51,097 nt of DNA, taken from the NCBI GenBank assembly GCA_963676605.2, contig CAXXSP010000003.1:1-51097 (forward strand), given 5' to 3'. Source of the stretch: SABI01 sp963676605. GTDB taxonomy: Bacteria; Spirochaetota; Spirochaetia; Sphaerochaetales; Sphaerochaetaceae. Made by a program: the position numbers and the translations under genes. Shown here piece after piece: positions 33,882 through 43,283 of this stretch (position 1 is its first letter; every line of letters begins with the position of its first letter). The notes under the pieces were generated by a model. The model was not told the origin of the DNA, made no database searches, and saw only the letters and a program-made list of their open reading frames with translations.

Positions 33882-35535
33882 TCACATCGACAGGTCCTGC
33901 CCCTTATTGAACTTGTTGAAGAGGACTAGCGATAAGGTTGTCAGCACTGCCAGGATGGCTGCAAGAGCTGCCGCGACACCGTAATTTCCTCTCAGTACCT
34001 GGGTATACACTTCAATAGTCAGCGTTCTCGTCTTTCCTGTGTAGAGCAGAATCGCCGAGGAGAGTTCGGAAATCATCGTGATCCAGGACAGGATCGCTCC
34101 TGAGATAATACCTGCAGACATCATAGGAATGGTGATCTTCCAGAAAGTCTTTATATTACTTGCTCCGAGTGACAATGCGGCTTCTTCGACCGTAATCGGA
34201 ATCTGCTGCAGCGTGGCAACACTCGAACGGATCGTGTACGGAAGACGTCGTATGATCAGTGCAATCACCATGATAGTCATACTGCCGGTCAGCACGAGCG
34301 GCGGTTTGCTGAAGGTGCTTGCCAGAGCGATACCGACGACGATGCCGGGTATGATATACGGAATCATGGACACCGTATCGATAATAGCTGTGATCTTGGA
34401 CCTCTTCCTCACCACCAGATAGGCAATAAATACGGCAATGGTGAGTACCAGGGCCAACGCTATCAACGGAATGACGATCGTATTGCGGATGGCACTTCCC
34501 ATCTTCGAGAAAGCTATCACATAGCTGTCAAAGGAATAGCCGCTGGTGAAGACAGTCCCGTTCACATTCCTGAAGGAGGTGTAGATGACATAGACCTGAG
34601 GAGCAATCGAAAGGGTGATCAGCGTATAGGTGTAGATGTGAATCAGGACATTCCGTATCCCGCTGATACGGACCGGCCGTATCTTATTGATACTGGTCAT
34701 CGTGAACGCTTTCTTATTCGCTATATACCTCTGGATCAGGAAAATGATGAGCGTGAGGATGATTGCCAGAATGGCGATGCTCGCTGCGAAGCTGTTATTC
34801 CCACCGAGCTCTGACATATAGGCGTCATAGATGGTGATCGGAAAGGTACGGTACCCTTCTCCGATGAGCATGGGAGTTCCGAAGTCACTGAAACATCTCA
34901 TGAAAACAAGGAGAGCGCCGGCAAGAACCGTCGGGAAGATGAGGGGGACGATAACCTTGAAAAACCGGCTCACTCCGGTACATCCAAGGTTCTCGGAGGC
35001 TTCGAGCAGTGAGTTCTCCACGTTGTGGAGGGCTCCTGAAACATACAGGAAGATAAGGGGATAGAGCTGTAATGAGAGCACAAGCAATATGCCCTTGAAT
35101 CCGTAGATATCAGGCGTTGCGATACCGAAGGCTCCTTCAAAGAATCTGGAGATGACTCCGTTTCTCCCCAATAGCAATATCCAGGAATACGCACCGACGA
35201 AGGGGGCGGACATGCTGGACAGAATAATCAGAATCCTCAACGTCTTCGCTCCCCTGATCCTGAACCGTGCGAAGAAGTAAGCCAGCACGGTTCCCAGTGC
35301 TACGGCGACGGCCGTAACCGAGATGGTGACCTTGAATGAATTCAACAGCGTTGAATAATAGTATTTCTTCCCGAAGAATCTCTGAAAGTTTTCGAGCGTG
35401 AAGTGCCCTGAGCTGTCGATAAAGGAATCAGAGAGCAGGATAAACAGGGGGATAATCAAAAATATCGTATATAAGATCATCAGGCTCAGGGTCGAAGTCG
35501 ACCACAGATTGATTCTTGATTTTTTTAATTCTCAT
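33882..35535 (-). CDS. ABC permease with two fused membrane domains, FbpB type (start region likely contains a homopolymer error)
   Basis: At least 532 residues from ATG 35480. That start has no good ribosome site and removes part of the first segment. One base too many in the T7/A7 run at 35520-35526 would restore a start at ATG 35535 (MRIKKSRINLWSTSTLSL), overlapping the ATPase stop and giving 550 residues; the length minus one is a multiple of three. About twelve membrane helices lie in two halves. EAA-type loops are LLEASENLGCTGVSRFFKVI and VEEAALSLGASNIKTFWKI. It is the last gene of the second Fbp-type importer operon and a paralogue of 22694-24493. Confidence 0.87.
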
Positions 35536-36596
35536 GCTGTATCACCAGGTTTTTCGAACCGTCTTCCGTGTATACGTTCACTTTTTCTGTATTGACAGTG
35601 AGGTACATCTCGGTACCCGGTTCGATCGTATTATCAATCATACTCTCTTTGATCACTTCCACTATCTGGCCGTTGGGCAGTTCTATAAAGAAGTGAGTAT
35701 TCAAACCCAGGAACACCGTGTCCCGGACAACGGCCTTGATCGAGTCCGTATCATCAGTGAGCATGAATTCTTCCGGACGGATGGAAACCTTGACCGTTCC
35801 TGTGTAATCCAGATTCTTCACGCGAATCGTATGCCCCAGCAGATCCACTTCATCCTGAGCACATTCGGCTGAAATCAGATTTGTCCGTCCGATGAAATTA
35901 GCGACAAATTCGTTCACAGGACGATGGTAGATAGCCTGAGGCGTACCGATCTGCTGAATCTCTCCCTGATTGATAACCGCGATCCGGTCACTGATAGCCA
36001 TCGCCTCTTCCTGATCATGAGTCACATACACCGTGGTGATACCCACTTCCCTCTGGATGTCTCGTATCGCCTGGCGCATTTCAAGACGCAGCTTCGCATC
36101 AAGATTAGAAAGAGGTTCATCCATGAGAAGCACATCCGGGGTGATCACGAGAGCCCGTGCCAGGGCGACCCTCTGCTGCTGTCCTCCCGAGAGATTTTCG
36201 GGCATCCTGTCCCGGTTACTCATAGATCTGCATCAACTTCAAGAATTTATCGGCCAGGGGACCGATCTCTTCTTTTGCATACTCACGGTTATGGAGGCCG
36301 AACTCGACATTCGCCCGCACCGTCAGGTGGGGAAAAATAGCATAGTTCTGAAACACCATTCCAATATTTCTCTTACTGGGGTTCAGATCATTGATGATAT
36401 CCTGATCAAAATAGAACTCCCCGCCTTCAATGGTGTTGAAACCGGCGATCATTCTCAACAATGTGGTCTTCCCGCATCCTGACGGACCGAGAAGGGTGAA
36501 GAACTCTCCGTCTTCAATCTTCAGACTTAAATCAGGAATGATTACATTCTTCCCGTATTTCTTCAGTGCGTGCTGTATGTCTATCGAAACGCTCAT
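35525..36596 (-). CDS. ABC transporter ATPase, FbpC/PotA type, with one apparent frameshift
   Basis: The first part (36596 to about 36217) carries Walker A GPSGCGKTTLLRM and the Q-loop MVFQNYAIFPH, and runs to LKLMQIYE then TAA. The rest continues in the next frame as YRDRMPENLSGGQQQRVALA with Walker B VLLMDEPLSNLDAKL, VTHDQEEAMAI, and a TOBE domain (VSIRPEEF). One extra A in the minus-strand TAAC (about 36216-36217) accounts for the break; without it the gene is 356 codons, normal for the family. Complete motif conservation on both sides argues for a sequence error. The C-terminal part could not work alone because it lacks Walker A. Confidence 0.85.
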
Positions 36597-36662
36597 ATCC
36601 TCTGTATCCCCATGTAAAACTAAAGGAAGCCGCAGCTTCCTTTAGCATGTAATTCGTATGTG

Positions 36663-37706
36663 TTAGTTGTCCAGGCTGGTGAACATCTCAATGTAACGGT
36701 CGACAATTTCCTGCTTATGAGAAGAAACATACGCGGTATCTTCTTCTTTCATATTGATCTGATCGAGAGGCTTCATATAGTCTGCTGTCTGCACACCTGC
36801 ATACACCGGTCTGTTCGTAAGGGTCATGCCGTAGACGTCCTGTACTTCCTTCGAGGTAATGAAGTCCATGAACAGTCTTGCAGCTTCAGGGTGCTTGGCG
36901 CCCTTGATGATAGCTGAACCTGCAGGCAGGAAGACAACGCCTTCTTTCATGTAGATGACATCCACGTCGGCACCGTCATTGATCAGTGTCAGACAGGGGT
37001 CCTCATAGGAAAGACCGATGGTGTATTCACCGTCTCTCACACCTTTCCATACAGCGGAAGAGGAACCGAGAACTTTCAGGTTATCGAAAATATCTGTCAC
37101 CTTTGCCCAGGCCGCGTCACTCTCATATCCGCCGAAGTCGATAAGCATATTCGTCAGATGAGCGAAAGAGCTCGAGGATTTCGCAGGATCACCGGAGACA
37201 ATCTGGCCTTCCAGCTGAGCACCGTAGGTGATGATATCTTCATACCCGGTAATGGTGACACCAGGGAGCTTCTCTGCAAGTTTGGTCTTGTTGATGACGA
37301 TAACACTTCCATCGAGGGTGTTCTTTGTCACATATCCGCTCTCGTTTCTGAAAGCCTTCACCAGCTGAGCATCGTTCTTGCTGACATAATCTTCCCACAG
37401 GTCCCGCTGTGCAAGAATGGTAGCATAGCTTCCACCGTACATAACATCACCCTGAGGATCGTGCTTCTCTGATTCGATTCGCTTCAGACATTCGCCCGTA
37501 CCGGCTGATATGATTTCCACTTCAATCCCGTACTTCTCTTCAAACGGCTTCTCCACTGCATTCAGGAGTCCCTCGGAGTTGGGAGAATAGACCACCAGTT
37601 TCTTTTCTTCCTCACCGGCGGGTCCAGATTCCTGAGCTCCGGCTGCTGTGATATTGAAATTAATCAACAGACAGACTACGGCAATCATGAGTAATACTTT
37701 TTTCAT
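36663..37706 (-). CDS. ABC substrate-binding protein of the Fbp-like group
   Basis: 347 residues. A signal peptide with late hydrophobic core (VLLMIAVVCLLINFNITAAGA) is followed by QESGPAGEEEK. Mature motifs are KLVVYSPNSEGLLNAVEKPFEEKYGIEVE, GDVMYGGSYATILAQ, ITGYEDIITYGAQLEGQIVSGDPAKSSSSF, and PAGSAIIKGAKHPEAARLFMDFI, the standard pattern of iron(III)/putrescine-type/sugar-phosphate binding proteins. The substrate is undecided. AGGAAGG before ATG 37706. It opens the ABC part of the operon, about 110 bases after the response-regulator gene, and is likely induced by that two-component system. Confidence 0.86.
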   Translation of the reverse strand: MKKVLLMIAVVCLLINFNITAAGAQESGPAGEEEKKLVVYSPNSEGLLNAVEKPFEEKYGIEVEIISAGTGECLKRIESEKHDPQGDVMYGGSYATILAQRDLWEDYVSKNDAQLVKAFRNESGYVTKNTLDGSVIVINKTKLAEKLPGVTITGYEDIITYGAQLEGQIVSGDPAKSSSSFAHLTNMLIDFGGYESDAAWAKVTDIFDNLKVLGSSSAVWKGVRDGEYTIGLSYEDPCLTLINDGADVDVIYMKEGVVFLPAGSAIIKGAKHPEAARLFMDFITSKEVQDVYGMTLTNRPVYAGVQTADYMKPLDQINMKEEDTAYVSSHKQEIVDRYIEMFTSLDN

Positions 37707-37813
37707 GTGCTACCTTCCTTTTTTTCGTGATACACAATGGTAACACCGCTGAATACAGAGCGATATACCACAAAGAGATAAAGTTTGGGTGAAAAAAAGA
37801 CAATGAATGGTGC

Positions 37814-38572
37814 TCAGGGGTTTTTCTGCATGATCTCCGTAATAGAGAAACCTGTGTATTTCTTGAATGTGAGGCAGAAATACTTATAATCGCTGAACCC
37901 CACCATCTGTGCAACCTTATAACGGGGAAGGTCATTCACTTTGAGTAATTGAATAGCCTTGTATATCCTATAGCGGTTCAGCGTTGCATTGAATCTGATA
38001 TCGTGCTCTTTCAGTTTATGCTTGATGGTAGAGACACTGTAATTCAATTCACCTGCGACATCATCCAGTACGATCTTATGCATGTAGTTCCCTTTGATAC
38101 AGGCGATGATCGACTGTAGCAGAGGATCCTCACTCTGAAGATCTTCATACACCTCCGGAAAGTCTTCAATCTGATCAAGGGTGTTGTTCAGCACCCTCTT
38201 CTCGTTCAGGTTGGCAATGGCCTTTTTCAAAGAGACCTCGAGAAGACCATGGTCAAGAGGTTTCACCAGGTATTCTGTGACTCCATACGTAATAGCCGTT
38301 TTCGCGTACTCGAAATCACTGTACCCGCTCAGAATAATAAATTCATACTTCTTCCTGTTTTCGATCCTGCTGATCATCTCCAGCCCGGTCATGAGCGGCA
38401 TCTTTATATCGGTGATGATGATATCGACATGATGCGCCCCTACATACTCCAGGCAGGAGACGGGATTGTCAAAGTCCGCGGCGACATGCAGGTTCAGGCT
38501 GTTGAAATCAAAGCTGAATATCAGTCCCTTTCTGATGATGTCCTCATCTTCACAGATTACCACGTTATACAT
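37814..38572 (-). CDS. Response regulator with AraC-type DNA-binding domain (YesN-like)
   Basis: 252 residues. The receiver domain has VVICEDEDIIRKG, phosphoacceptor Asp in VDIIITDIKMPLMTG, Ser/Thr region IILSGYSD and EYLVKPLD. The C-terminal AraC HTH pair reads VLDDVAGELNYSVSTIKHKLKEH and RYKVAQMVGFSDYKYFCLTFKKYTG. I chose ATG 38572, nine bases after GGAGG, overlapping the kinase stop by eight bases; the family starts at the VVICEDE strand. It pairs with the upstream LytS/YesM-type kinase and most likely activates the ABC importer genes just downstream. Confidence 0.9.
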   Translation of the reverse strand: MYNVVICEDEDIIRKGLIFSFDFNSLNLHVAADFDNPVSCLEYVGAHHVDIIITDIKMPLMTGLEMISRIENRKKYEFIILSGYSDFEYAKTAITYGVTEYLVKPLDHGLLEVSLKKAIANLNEKRVLNNTLDQIEDFPEVYEDLQSEDPLLQSIIACIKGNYMHKIVLDDVAGELNYSVSTIKHKLKEHDIRFNATLNRYRIYKAIQLLKVNDLPRYKVAQMVGFSDYKYFCLTFKKYTGFSITEIMQKNP

Positions 38573-40214
38573 GAGCAGCCGCCTCCGGTGTAAAATGAAT
38601 TTCAAACACAGTTCCGTCCTCATCTCGTCTCACGTTCAGGACGGTATCAGGATAGAGAATCACAAACCGCCGTAACACGTTATGGACCCCTATATGGTTT
38701 GTAGGGTTCTTCTGCTGTCTGCAGATCTGATTGATCTCACTGATCACCGCATCGGTGATACTTGTCCCGTTATCACGCACGCGTATGTAACAGGAGGTGT
38801 CGATCATCTCTGAAGTGATCGCGATATCGACCTGCAGAGCATTCGCGAAACCGTATTTTATACTGTTGCTGACCAGAGGATTCAGAGCCAGTTTGGGAAT
38901 CGACACATGCTTCACCTCATCAGAAATTGAGATCGAGTAGGTCAGTTTATCTGCGAACCGGTATTTATACAGCTCAAGATATTTCCGGGTATAGGTCAGG
39001 TCATCTTCCATAGTGGAGTAGTTGATATTGTTCGATATGGAGTAGCGTAGGATAGAGGTCAGATCCAGAATATATTTCTCTGCGCCTTTCATATCGTACT
39101 GCATGGAATACCGGATGGTTTCCAGAGAGTTATACAGGAAATGGGGATTGAACTGAGCATCAAGTTTTCTCTGTTCAAAGATCACATTCGTCTCGCTCAG
39201 ATCTTTATTCAGGGTTATCTCATAATTCAGTTTATCCAGCATCTCGTTGATGTTGACCGCCAGGCTGTGAAAATCATCTTCCAGTGCATCATTGATTCTG
39301 TGATCTAGGTTCCCCATGGAAACGGTATTCGTGTCGGCTATAATGGATTCGAAACTCTTCGTATTCTCCGTGGCTATTCTCCGTATGATGCTACTTGCGA
39401 AAGCCATCACGATAAGTGCTATCGCAAGTGAAAGAGAGAAGGCTATCACATAGGTGCTGCTCAGGTGAATCTTCTCCTCGAGATAGTAGATGGAGTAAAA
39501 CCCCTTGCTCACCTTCGTTATATTGTAATCCAGTGCATTGCTTTCATAATTCTTCGCATAGATGAAGTTCATGTTATTCTCGAGCAGATCGCGATTATTG
39601 GTTGCAATGACACCATCGAAACGGTCAGTAATAACATAATCTCCGGTATTCGGCAGCAGAGCATAATCCAGATCGTTGATCTCTATCGAATACATATCGA
39701 AGCCGATGAGTTCCTCCCCGTTATACAATCCTCCATAACAGATCAGGGTAGAGGTATGGGTCTTGAAGCTGGGATACAGAATGAATGTCACTGGAGAATT
39801 GTTTCGTATCCGGTCCTTGATGATATTGAGATAGATCTTGTACTGGGGCAGCAGATGGTACGATTCCTGATAGACGGGAGTCGCCTCCATATCGTATATA
39901 TCATAACTGTAGCGGATATTGATTGCCTGCGAGAATGAGTAGTCTGTGCTTGATACCAGCTTTCTGCTTACATGATGGTCCAGGACAGCCTGTATGAAAT
40001 CAGGATCTTCGTTATGCAGACGTATCTGCGTGGCGATGGTATCGGTCAGCTCACGGAACGAGTCGTTGACGAATTCTATACTGTGATTCTTGTTCGTATT
40101 GTTATTCACGATATTGACGAAGACCGTCACACCGGCAAAGAGTAACACCATAACGAAAATCAGCTTTATGAAAAAAAGCATGAACTCTTTCCGTAATTTC
40201 GCCTGAAAATTCAT
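38565..40214 (-). CDS. Membrane sensor histidine kinase, YesM-like
   Basis: 549 residues. The first membrane helix (about 13-32) and second (about 253-275) enclose a periplasmic sensor of about 220 residues, probably Cache-like. A HAMP-like linker (SIIADTNTVSMGNLDHRINDALEDDFHSL) precedes the PF06580 kinase core. The phosphorylated His is in LDAQFNPHFLYNSLETIRY, the N-box is LALNPLVSNSIKYGF and the G-box RVRDNGTSI. It is paired with the AraC-type response regulator downstream. In related bacteria such pairs sense sugars outside the cell and switch on adjacent ABC importers, which fits the importer genes that follow. Confidence 0.9.
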   Translation of the reverse strand: MNFQAKLRKEFMLFFIKLIFVMVLLFAGVTVFVNIVNNNTNKNHSIEFVNDSFRELTDTIATQIRLHNEDPDFIQAVLDHHVSRKLVSSTDYSFSQAINIRYSYDIYDMEATPVYQESYHLLPQYKIYLNIIKDRIRNNSPVTFILYPSFKTHTSTLICYGGLYNGEELIGFDMYSIEINDLDYALLPNTGDYVITDRFDGVIATNNRDLLENNMNFIYAKNYESNALDYNITKVSKGFYSIYYLEEKIHLSSTYVIAFSLSLAIALIVMAFASSIIRRIATENTKSFESIIADTNTVSMGNLDHRINDALEDDFHSLAVNINEMLDKLNYEITLNKDLSETNVIFEQRKLDAQFNPHFLYNSLETIRYSMQYDMKGAEKYILDLTSILRYSISNNINYSTMEDDLTYTRKYLELYKYRFADKLTYSISISDEVKHVSIPKLALNPLVSNSIKYGFANALQVDIAITSEMIDTSCYIRVRDNGTSITDAVISEINQICRQQKNPTNHIGVHNVLRRFVILYPDTVLNVRRDEDGTVFEIHFTPEAAAHV

Positions 40215-40354
40215 AGATACAGTTAAACCTATATTCTGCGGGAATGCAAGAAAGAGACGTATCAGTACCCCCGTGATCTTCCTACAGGAATACAGGGATC
40301 GAAGATGATACTCTTAACGACAAATCTCTGTACGCAGAGTTCACCAGAAACTCT

Positions 40355-40711
40355 TCAGTCAAAAAAATGGAGGAGAGGATCTTCCTCCTCGACTTCAGGT
40401 AATGGGTGGGTAGTGATCATGATCACCTCCCCTTCCACCTTAAGACCGTATCTTCTCAGTTTGGGAGCATTCTGATTGAGACACTCTCCCGTCACCAGAT
40501 TATACTTCCAGCCATGACGCGGACAGGTCGCAACATCACCTGAGATATGACCTCTGGTGATATCTGCCCCCTGATGCTTACAGCCGACTTCGATAGCATA
40601 GAATTCCGAATTCCGATCCTGTATGATCCCCACCCTTTTCCCCAGGATGGAAACACTCATGATTCTCTTATCCTTGAAGTCATTCACATGAGCCGCCTGT
40701 ATATAATCCAC
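40355..40711 (-). CDS. Rieske-type [2Fe-2S] protein, N-terminally shortened paralogue
   Basis: 118 residues from GTG 40711. The Rieske motif is intact (GCKHQGAD, CPRHGWKYN) and the acidic ending matches its paralogue at 27516-27968. The first 30-odd residues of the paralogue are missing here: coding similarity seems to continue upstream of GTG (…YRAG, TAG, TAVDYIQAAH) but is broken by an in-frame TAG. The N-terminus has therefore been lost, or the stop is a sequence error. GGA lies upstream, but the ribosome site is weak. It is followed by the sensor kinase gene about 140 bases downstream on the same strand. It may be a working short ferredoxin or a decaying copy. Confidence 0.7.
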   Translation of the reverse strand: MDYIQAAHVNDFKDKRIMSVSILGKRVGIIQDRNSEFYAIEVGCKHQGADITRGHISGDVATCPRHGWKYNLVTGECLNQNAPKLRRYGLKVEGEVIMITTHPLPEVEEEDPLLHFFD

Positions 40712-41018
40712 TGCTGTCTATCCTGCCCTGTATTCATATTCGTAGGGGAATCAGTGACCCTGACCCGCGGGTCAGATACTCCCTGACCGAAAACACCTCT
40801 ACTCATTCTGTTATACCGGAGAGAAGGTATGCTCTTCAACCTCTTTTCGAGAAGGTCTCTTCCCACCCCCTCTTCACCAAGCCACGACGAGGTTGCTTCT
40901 AGGATCTCACGGCAGCCGATCGACAGGAACACAGTACTCGGTCTCTCAAGAAGAGACAACAAGAGCCCCCGAAGGAGCTCCTGTCAGTATATCTATCCTG
41001 TATCCGGGTGCCCCCCCA
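40712..41018. other. Intergenic region without a clear gene
   Basis: About 300 bases. The first 60 keep weak similarity to the lost N-terminus of the Rieske gene. The palindromic GACCCGCGGGTC lies at 40764-40775. A GAGCCCCCGAAGGAGCTCC hairpin-like stretch (about 40962-40980) could end the RCC1-repeat gene. No convincing ORF. Confidence 0.45.
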
Positions 41019-42150
41019 TCATTCAGCAGGATCTATCAGAATCGGAGTTAAGGCATTGTCAGTCGTTCCATCTCCTAAAAGACCATAAAAGTTATAGCCT
41101 GTCGCCCACAGTGATTCGTTGGTCTTTAGAATATGGGTAGTAAGACCTCCTGCCCAGACAGCTGAGACAGTATCAAGAACCTCTACCGGTTCATATCTCG
41201 TTTCCTTAGTACCGTCTCCGAGCTGTCCGTATTCATTATTTCCGGTTGCCCAGAGCTTCCCGTCTGTATCAAGAATCATGGTATGTAGATTAGCGGCAGA
41301 AACAGCAGCCACATGATCCATCACCTCTACCGGAGTTGATATGCCTACCCCGCTTCCAATTCCCAGCTGTCCGTAATAATTATTTCCTGTCGCCAGGAGG
41401 GTCCCGTCATTTTTCAGAATCATCGTATGGTTGTGACCGGCAGAAACCGCTGCAACATTATCCATCACCTCTACTGGGGTATAGCTATCGGTTGTCGTCC
41501 CATTCCCGAATTGTCCGAGACTGTTACCTCCTGTGGCCCAGAGCGTCCCGTCTGTATCAAGAATCATCGTATGATAAGCACCGGCAGAAACAGCAGCCAC
41601 CTTATCCATGACAAAAACCGGCGTTGATTTCCTGGTCGTGATGGAACCGTCTCCCAGCTGTCCTTTCCCATTCCATCCTGCACCGTACAGCTTTCCGTCG
41701 TTCGTGAGAATCATCGTATGAATATCACCTGTAGAGACAGCAGCCACATTCTCCATGACAAAAACCGGTGTGGAGGTGGTGGTGGTTGTACCATCTCCCA
41801 GCTGTCCATACTCATTGTACCCTGTACCGTACAGGCTTCCATCCTCCTTGAGGATCATCGTATACATATTGCCGGCTGAAACGTCAGCAATCTCCGTCAT
41901 GATCTGGGTTGGAGTGGTTACGATCTCATTGGATGTCGTCCCGTTTCCGAACTGTCCGTAACTATTTTGTCCCGTGGCCCAGAGAATCCCCTCTGTATCA
42001 ATAAACATCGTATGATGGATATAGGAGGAAGCCTTTGCCCAGGTCTTTGGTGGTTCCTGACGTGTAACGGTTATCGTGTACTCCTGAGTGCTCCCTATAA
42101 TGGACCCATGATTTAAGACACCAAGATAATTTGGTGGTAAGATAAGAATC

Positions 42151-42471
42151 ATGGAGAAGGAAATGTCGAAGAAGAGACGATCATTCAGCAATGCAACAAA
42201 GTTTCGAATCGTACTGGAAGCTATCAAAGGACAGCGTCAGATATCAGAAATAGCAGCAGAGTATCAGGTTCATCCGAACCAGATCACCACATGGAAGAAG
42301 CAGTTCCTGGAAAATGGTTCTGAAGTGTTTTCCAAGGGTCCTGACAAGCGTGCTGAGCAGCTTGAAGAAACACAGGAAGAGCTCTTCAAAAAGATAGGCC
42401 AGCAGCAGTATGAGATCGATTGGCTAAAAAAAAACTGGCAGCGACTGGAAGCAGGGAAAAAAGAGAAATGA
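42151..42471 (+). CDS. IS3-family OrfA (HTH protein)
   Basis: 106 residues. The helix-turn-helix region reads FSNATKFRIVLEAIKGQRQISEIAAEYQVHPNQITTWKKQF, typical of IS3 OrfA (HTH_Tnp_1). A leucine-zipper-like stretch follows (EETQEELFKKIGQQQYEIDWLKK). The ribosome overlaps orfB at A9 (42426-42434). An alternative start is ATG 42163, just after GGAGAAGGAA. Confidence 0.92.
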   Translation: MEKEMSKKRRSFSNATKFRIVLEAIKGQRQISEIAAEYQVHPNQITTWKKQFLENGSEVFSKGPDKRAEQLEETQEELFKKIGQQQYEIDWLKKNWQRLEAGKKEK

Positions 42472-43283
42472 TAGCTCCTCACAAACACATCAGTATTTCT
42501 CGGCAGTGTGAACTCTTAGGAGTAAGTCGCAGTTCTTACTATTACGAACCTCGTCCTGAGTCTCCAGAAAATATTGCTCTGATGAAATTGATTGATGAGA
42601 TTCACATGGGATCTCCAGACCTTGGCAGTCGACAGATACGAAACACTCTCAGGAGAAAAGGAATCCGAGTGAATCGCAAGCGAGTCCAGCGTCTTATGCT
42701 TCTGATGGGCATCAGAGCGTTATTTCCAGGAAAGAATCTCTCTAAACCCGGCAAAGGAACTGGCCATGTAGTATATCCGTATCTTCTGAGAAACCTCGAT
42801 ATCAATCGCCCTAATATGGTTTGGAGTACTGATATCACCTATATTCGCCTGGAACATGGATTCGTGTACCTGAGCGCTATAATCGACTGGTACAGCAAGA
42901 AAATTCTCAGCTGGGAACTCTCAACCACGATGGACATGGATTTTTGTATCTCAACGTATCAGCGTGCTGTAAATCTCTACGGAGCTCCTGAAATATTGAA
43001 TTCAGACCAAGGGGCGCAGTACACATCCGGAGAATACCGAGAACTTGTCGCCGCTAGCGGGGCAAAACACAGTATGGACGGTAAAGGAAGAGCATTAGAT
43101 AATATCGCTATTGAGAGGTTCTGGCGGACACTGAAGTACGGAGAAGTCTACCTCAAGGACTACCAGTCTGTACCTGAAGCACTAGACGGAATCTCTGCGT
43201 TCATCAAGAAGTATAACTCAGAAAGACCGCATACTGCTCACGGGATCAAAACCCCTGATGAAGCATATACAGAAGCAGCATGA
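42420..43283 (+). CDS. IS3-family OrfB transposase, DDE integrase core, made by -1 frameshift
   Basis: About 287 residues in the -1 frame relative to orfA. It is reached by slippage on the A9 run at 42426-42434, giving an OrfAB fusion; an independent TTG start at 42420 is less likely. An HTH_21 segment (DEIHMGSPDLGSRQIRNTL) precedes the rve core. The catalytic triad is Asp in VWSTDITYIRLEHG, Asp in ILNSDQGAQYTS and Glu in IAIERFWRTLKYGEVYL. The ending YNSERPHTAHGIKTPDEAY is the usual one. The reading frame is intact, so the element is probably active or was recently. Confidence 0.93.
   Translation: MAKKKLAATGSREKREMIAPHKHISISRQCELLGVSRSSYYYEPRPESPENIALMKLIDEIHMGSPDLGSRQIRNTLRRKGIRVNRKRVQRLMLLMGIRALFPGKNLSKPGKGTGHVVYPYLLRNLDINRPNMVWSTDITYIRLEHGFVYLSAIIDWYSKKILSWELSTTMDMDFCISTYQRAVNLYGAPEILNSDQGAQYTSGEYRELVAASGAKHSMDGKGRALDNIAIERFWRTLKYGEVYLKDYQSVPEALDGISAFIKKYNSERPHTAHGIKTPDEAYTEAA

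Noticed and set aside
42111..42227. N-terminal residues of the 402-codon RCC1 ORF beginning inside the IS left end
   Set aside because: These codons are insertion-sequence DNA. The true N-terminus is the lipoprotein part at 43932.
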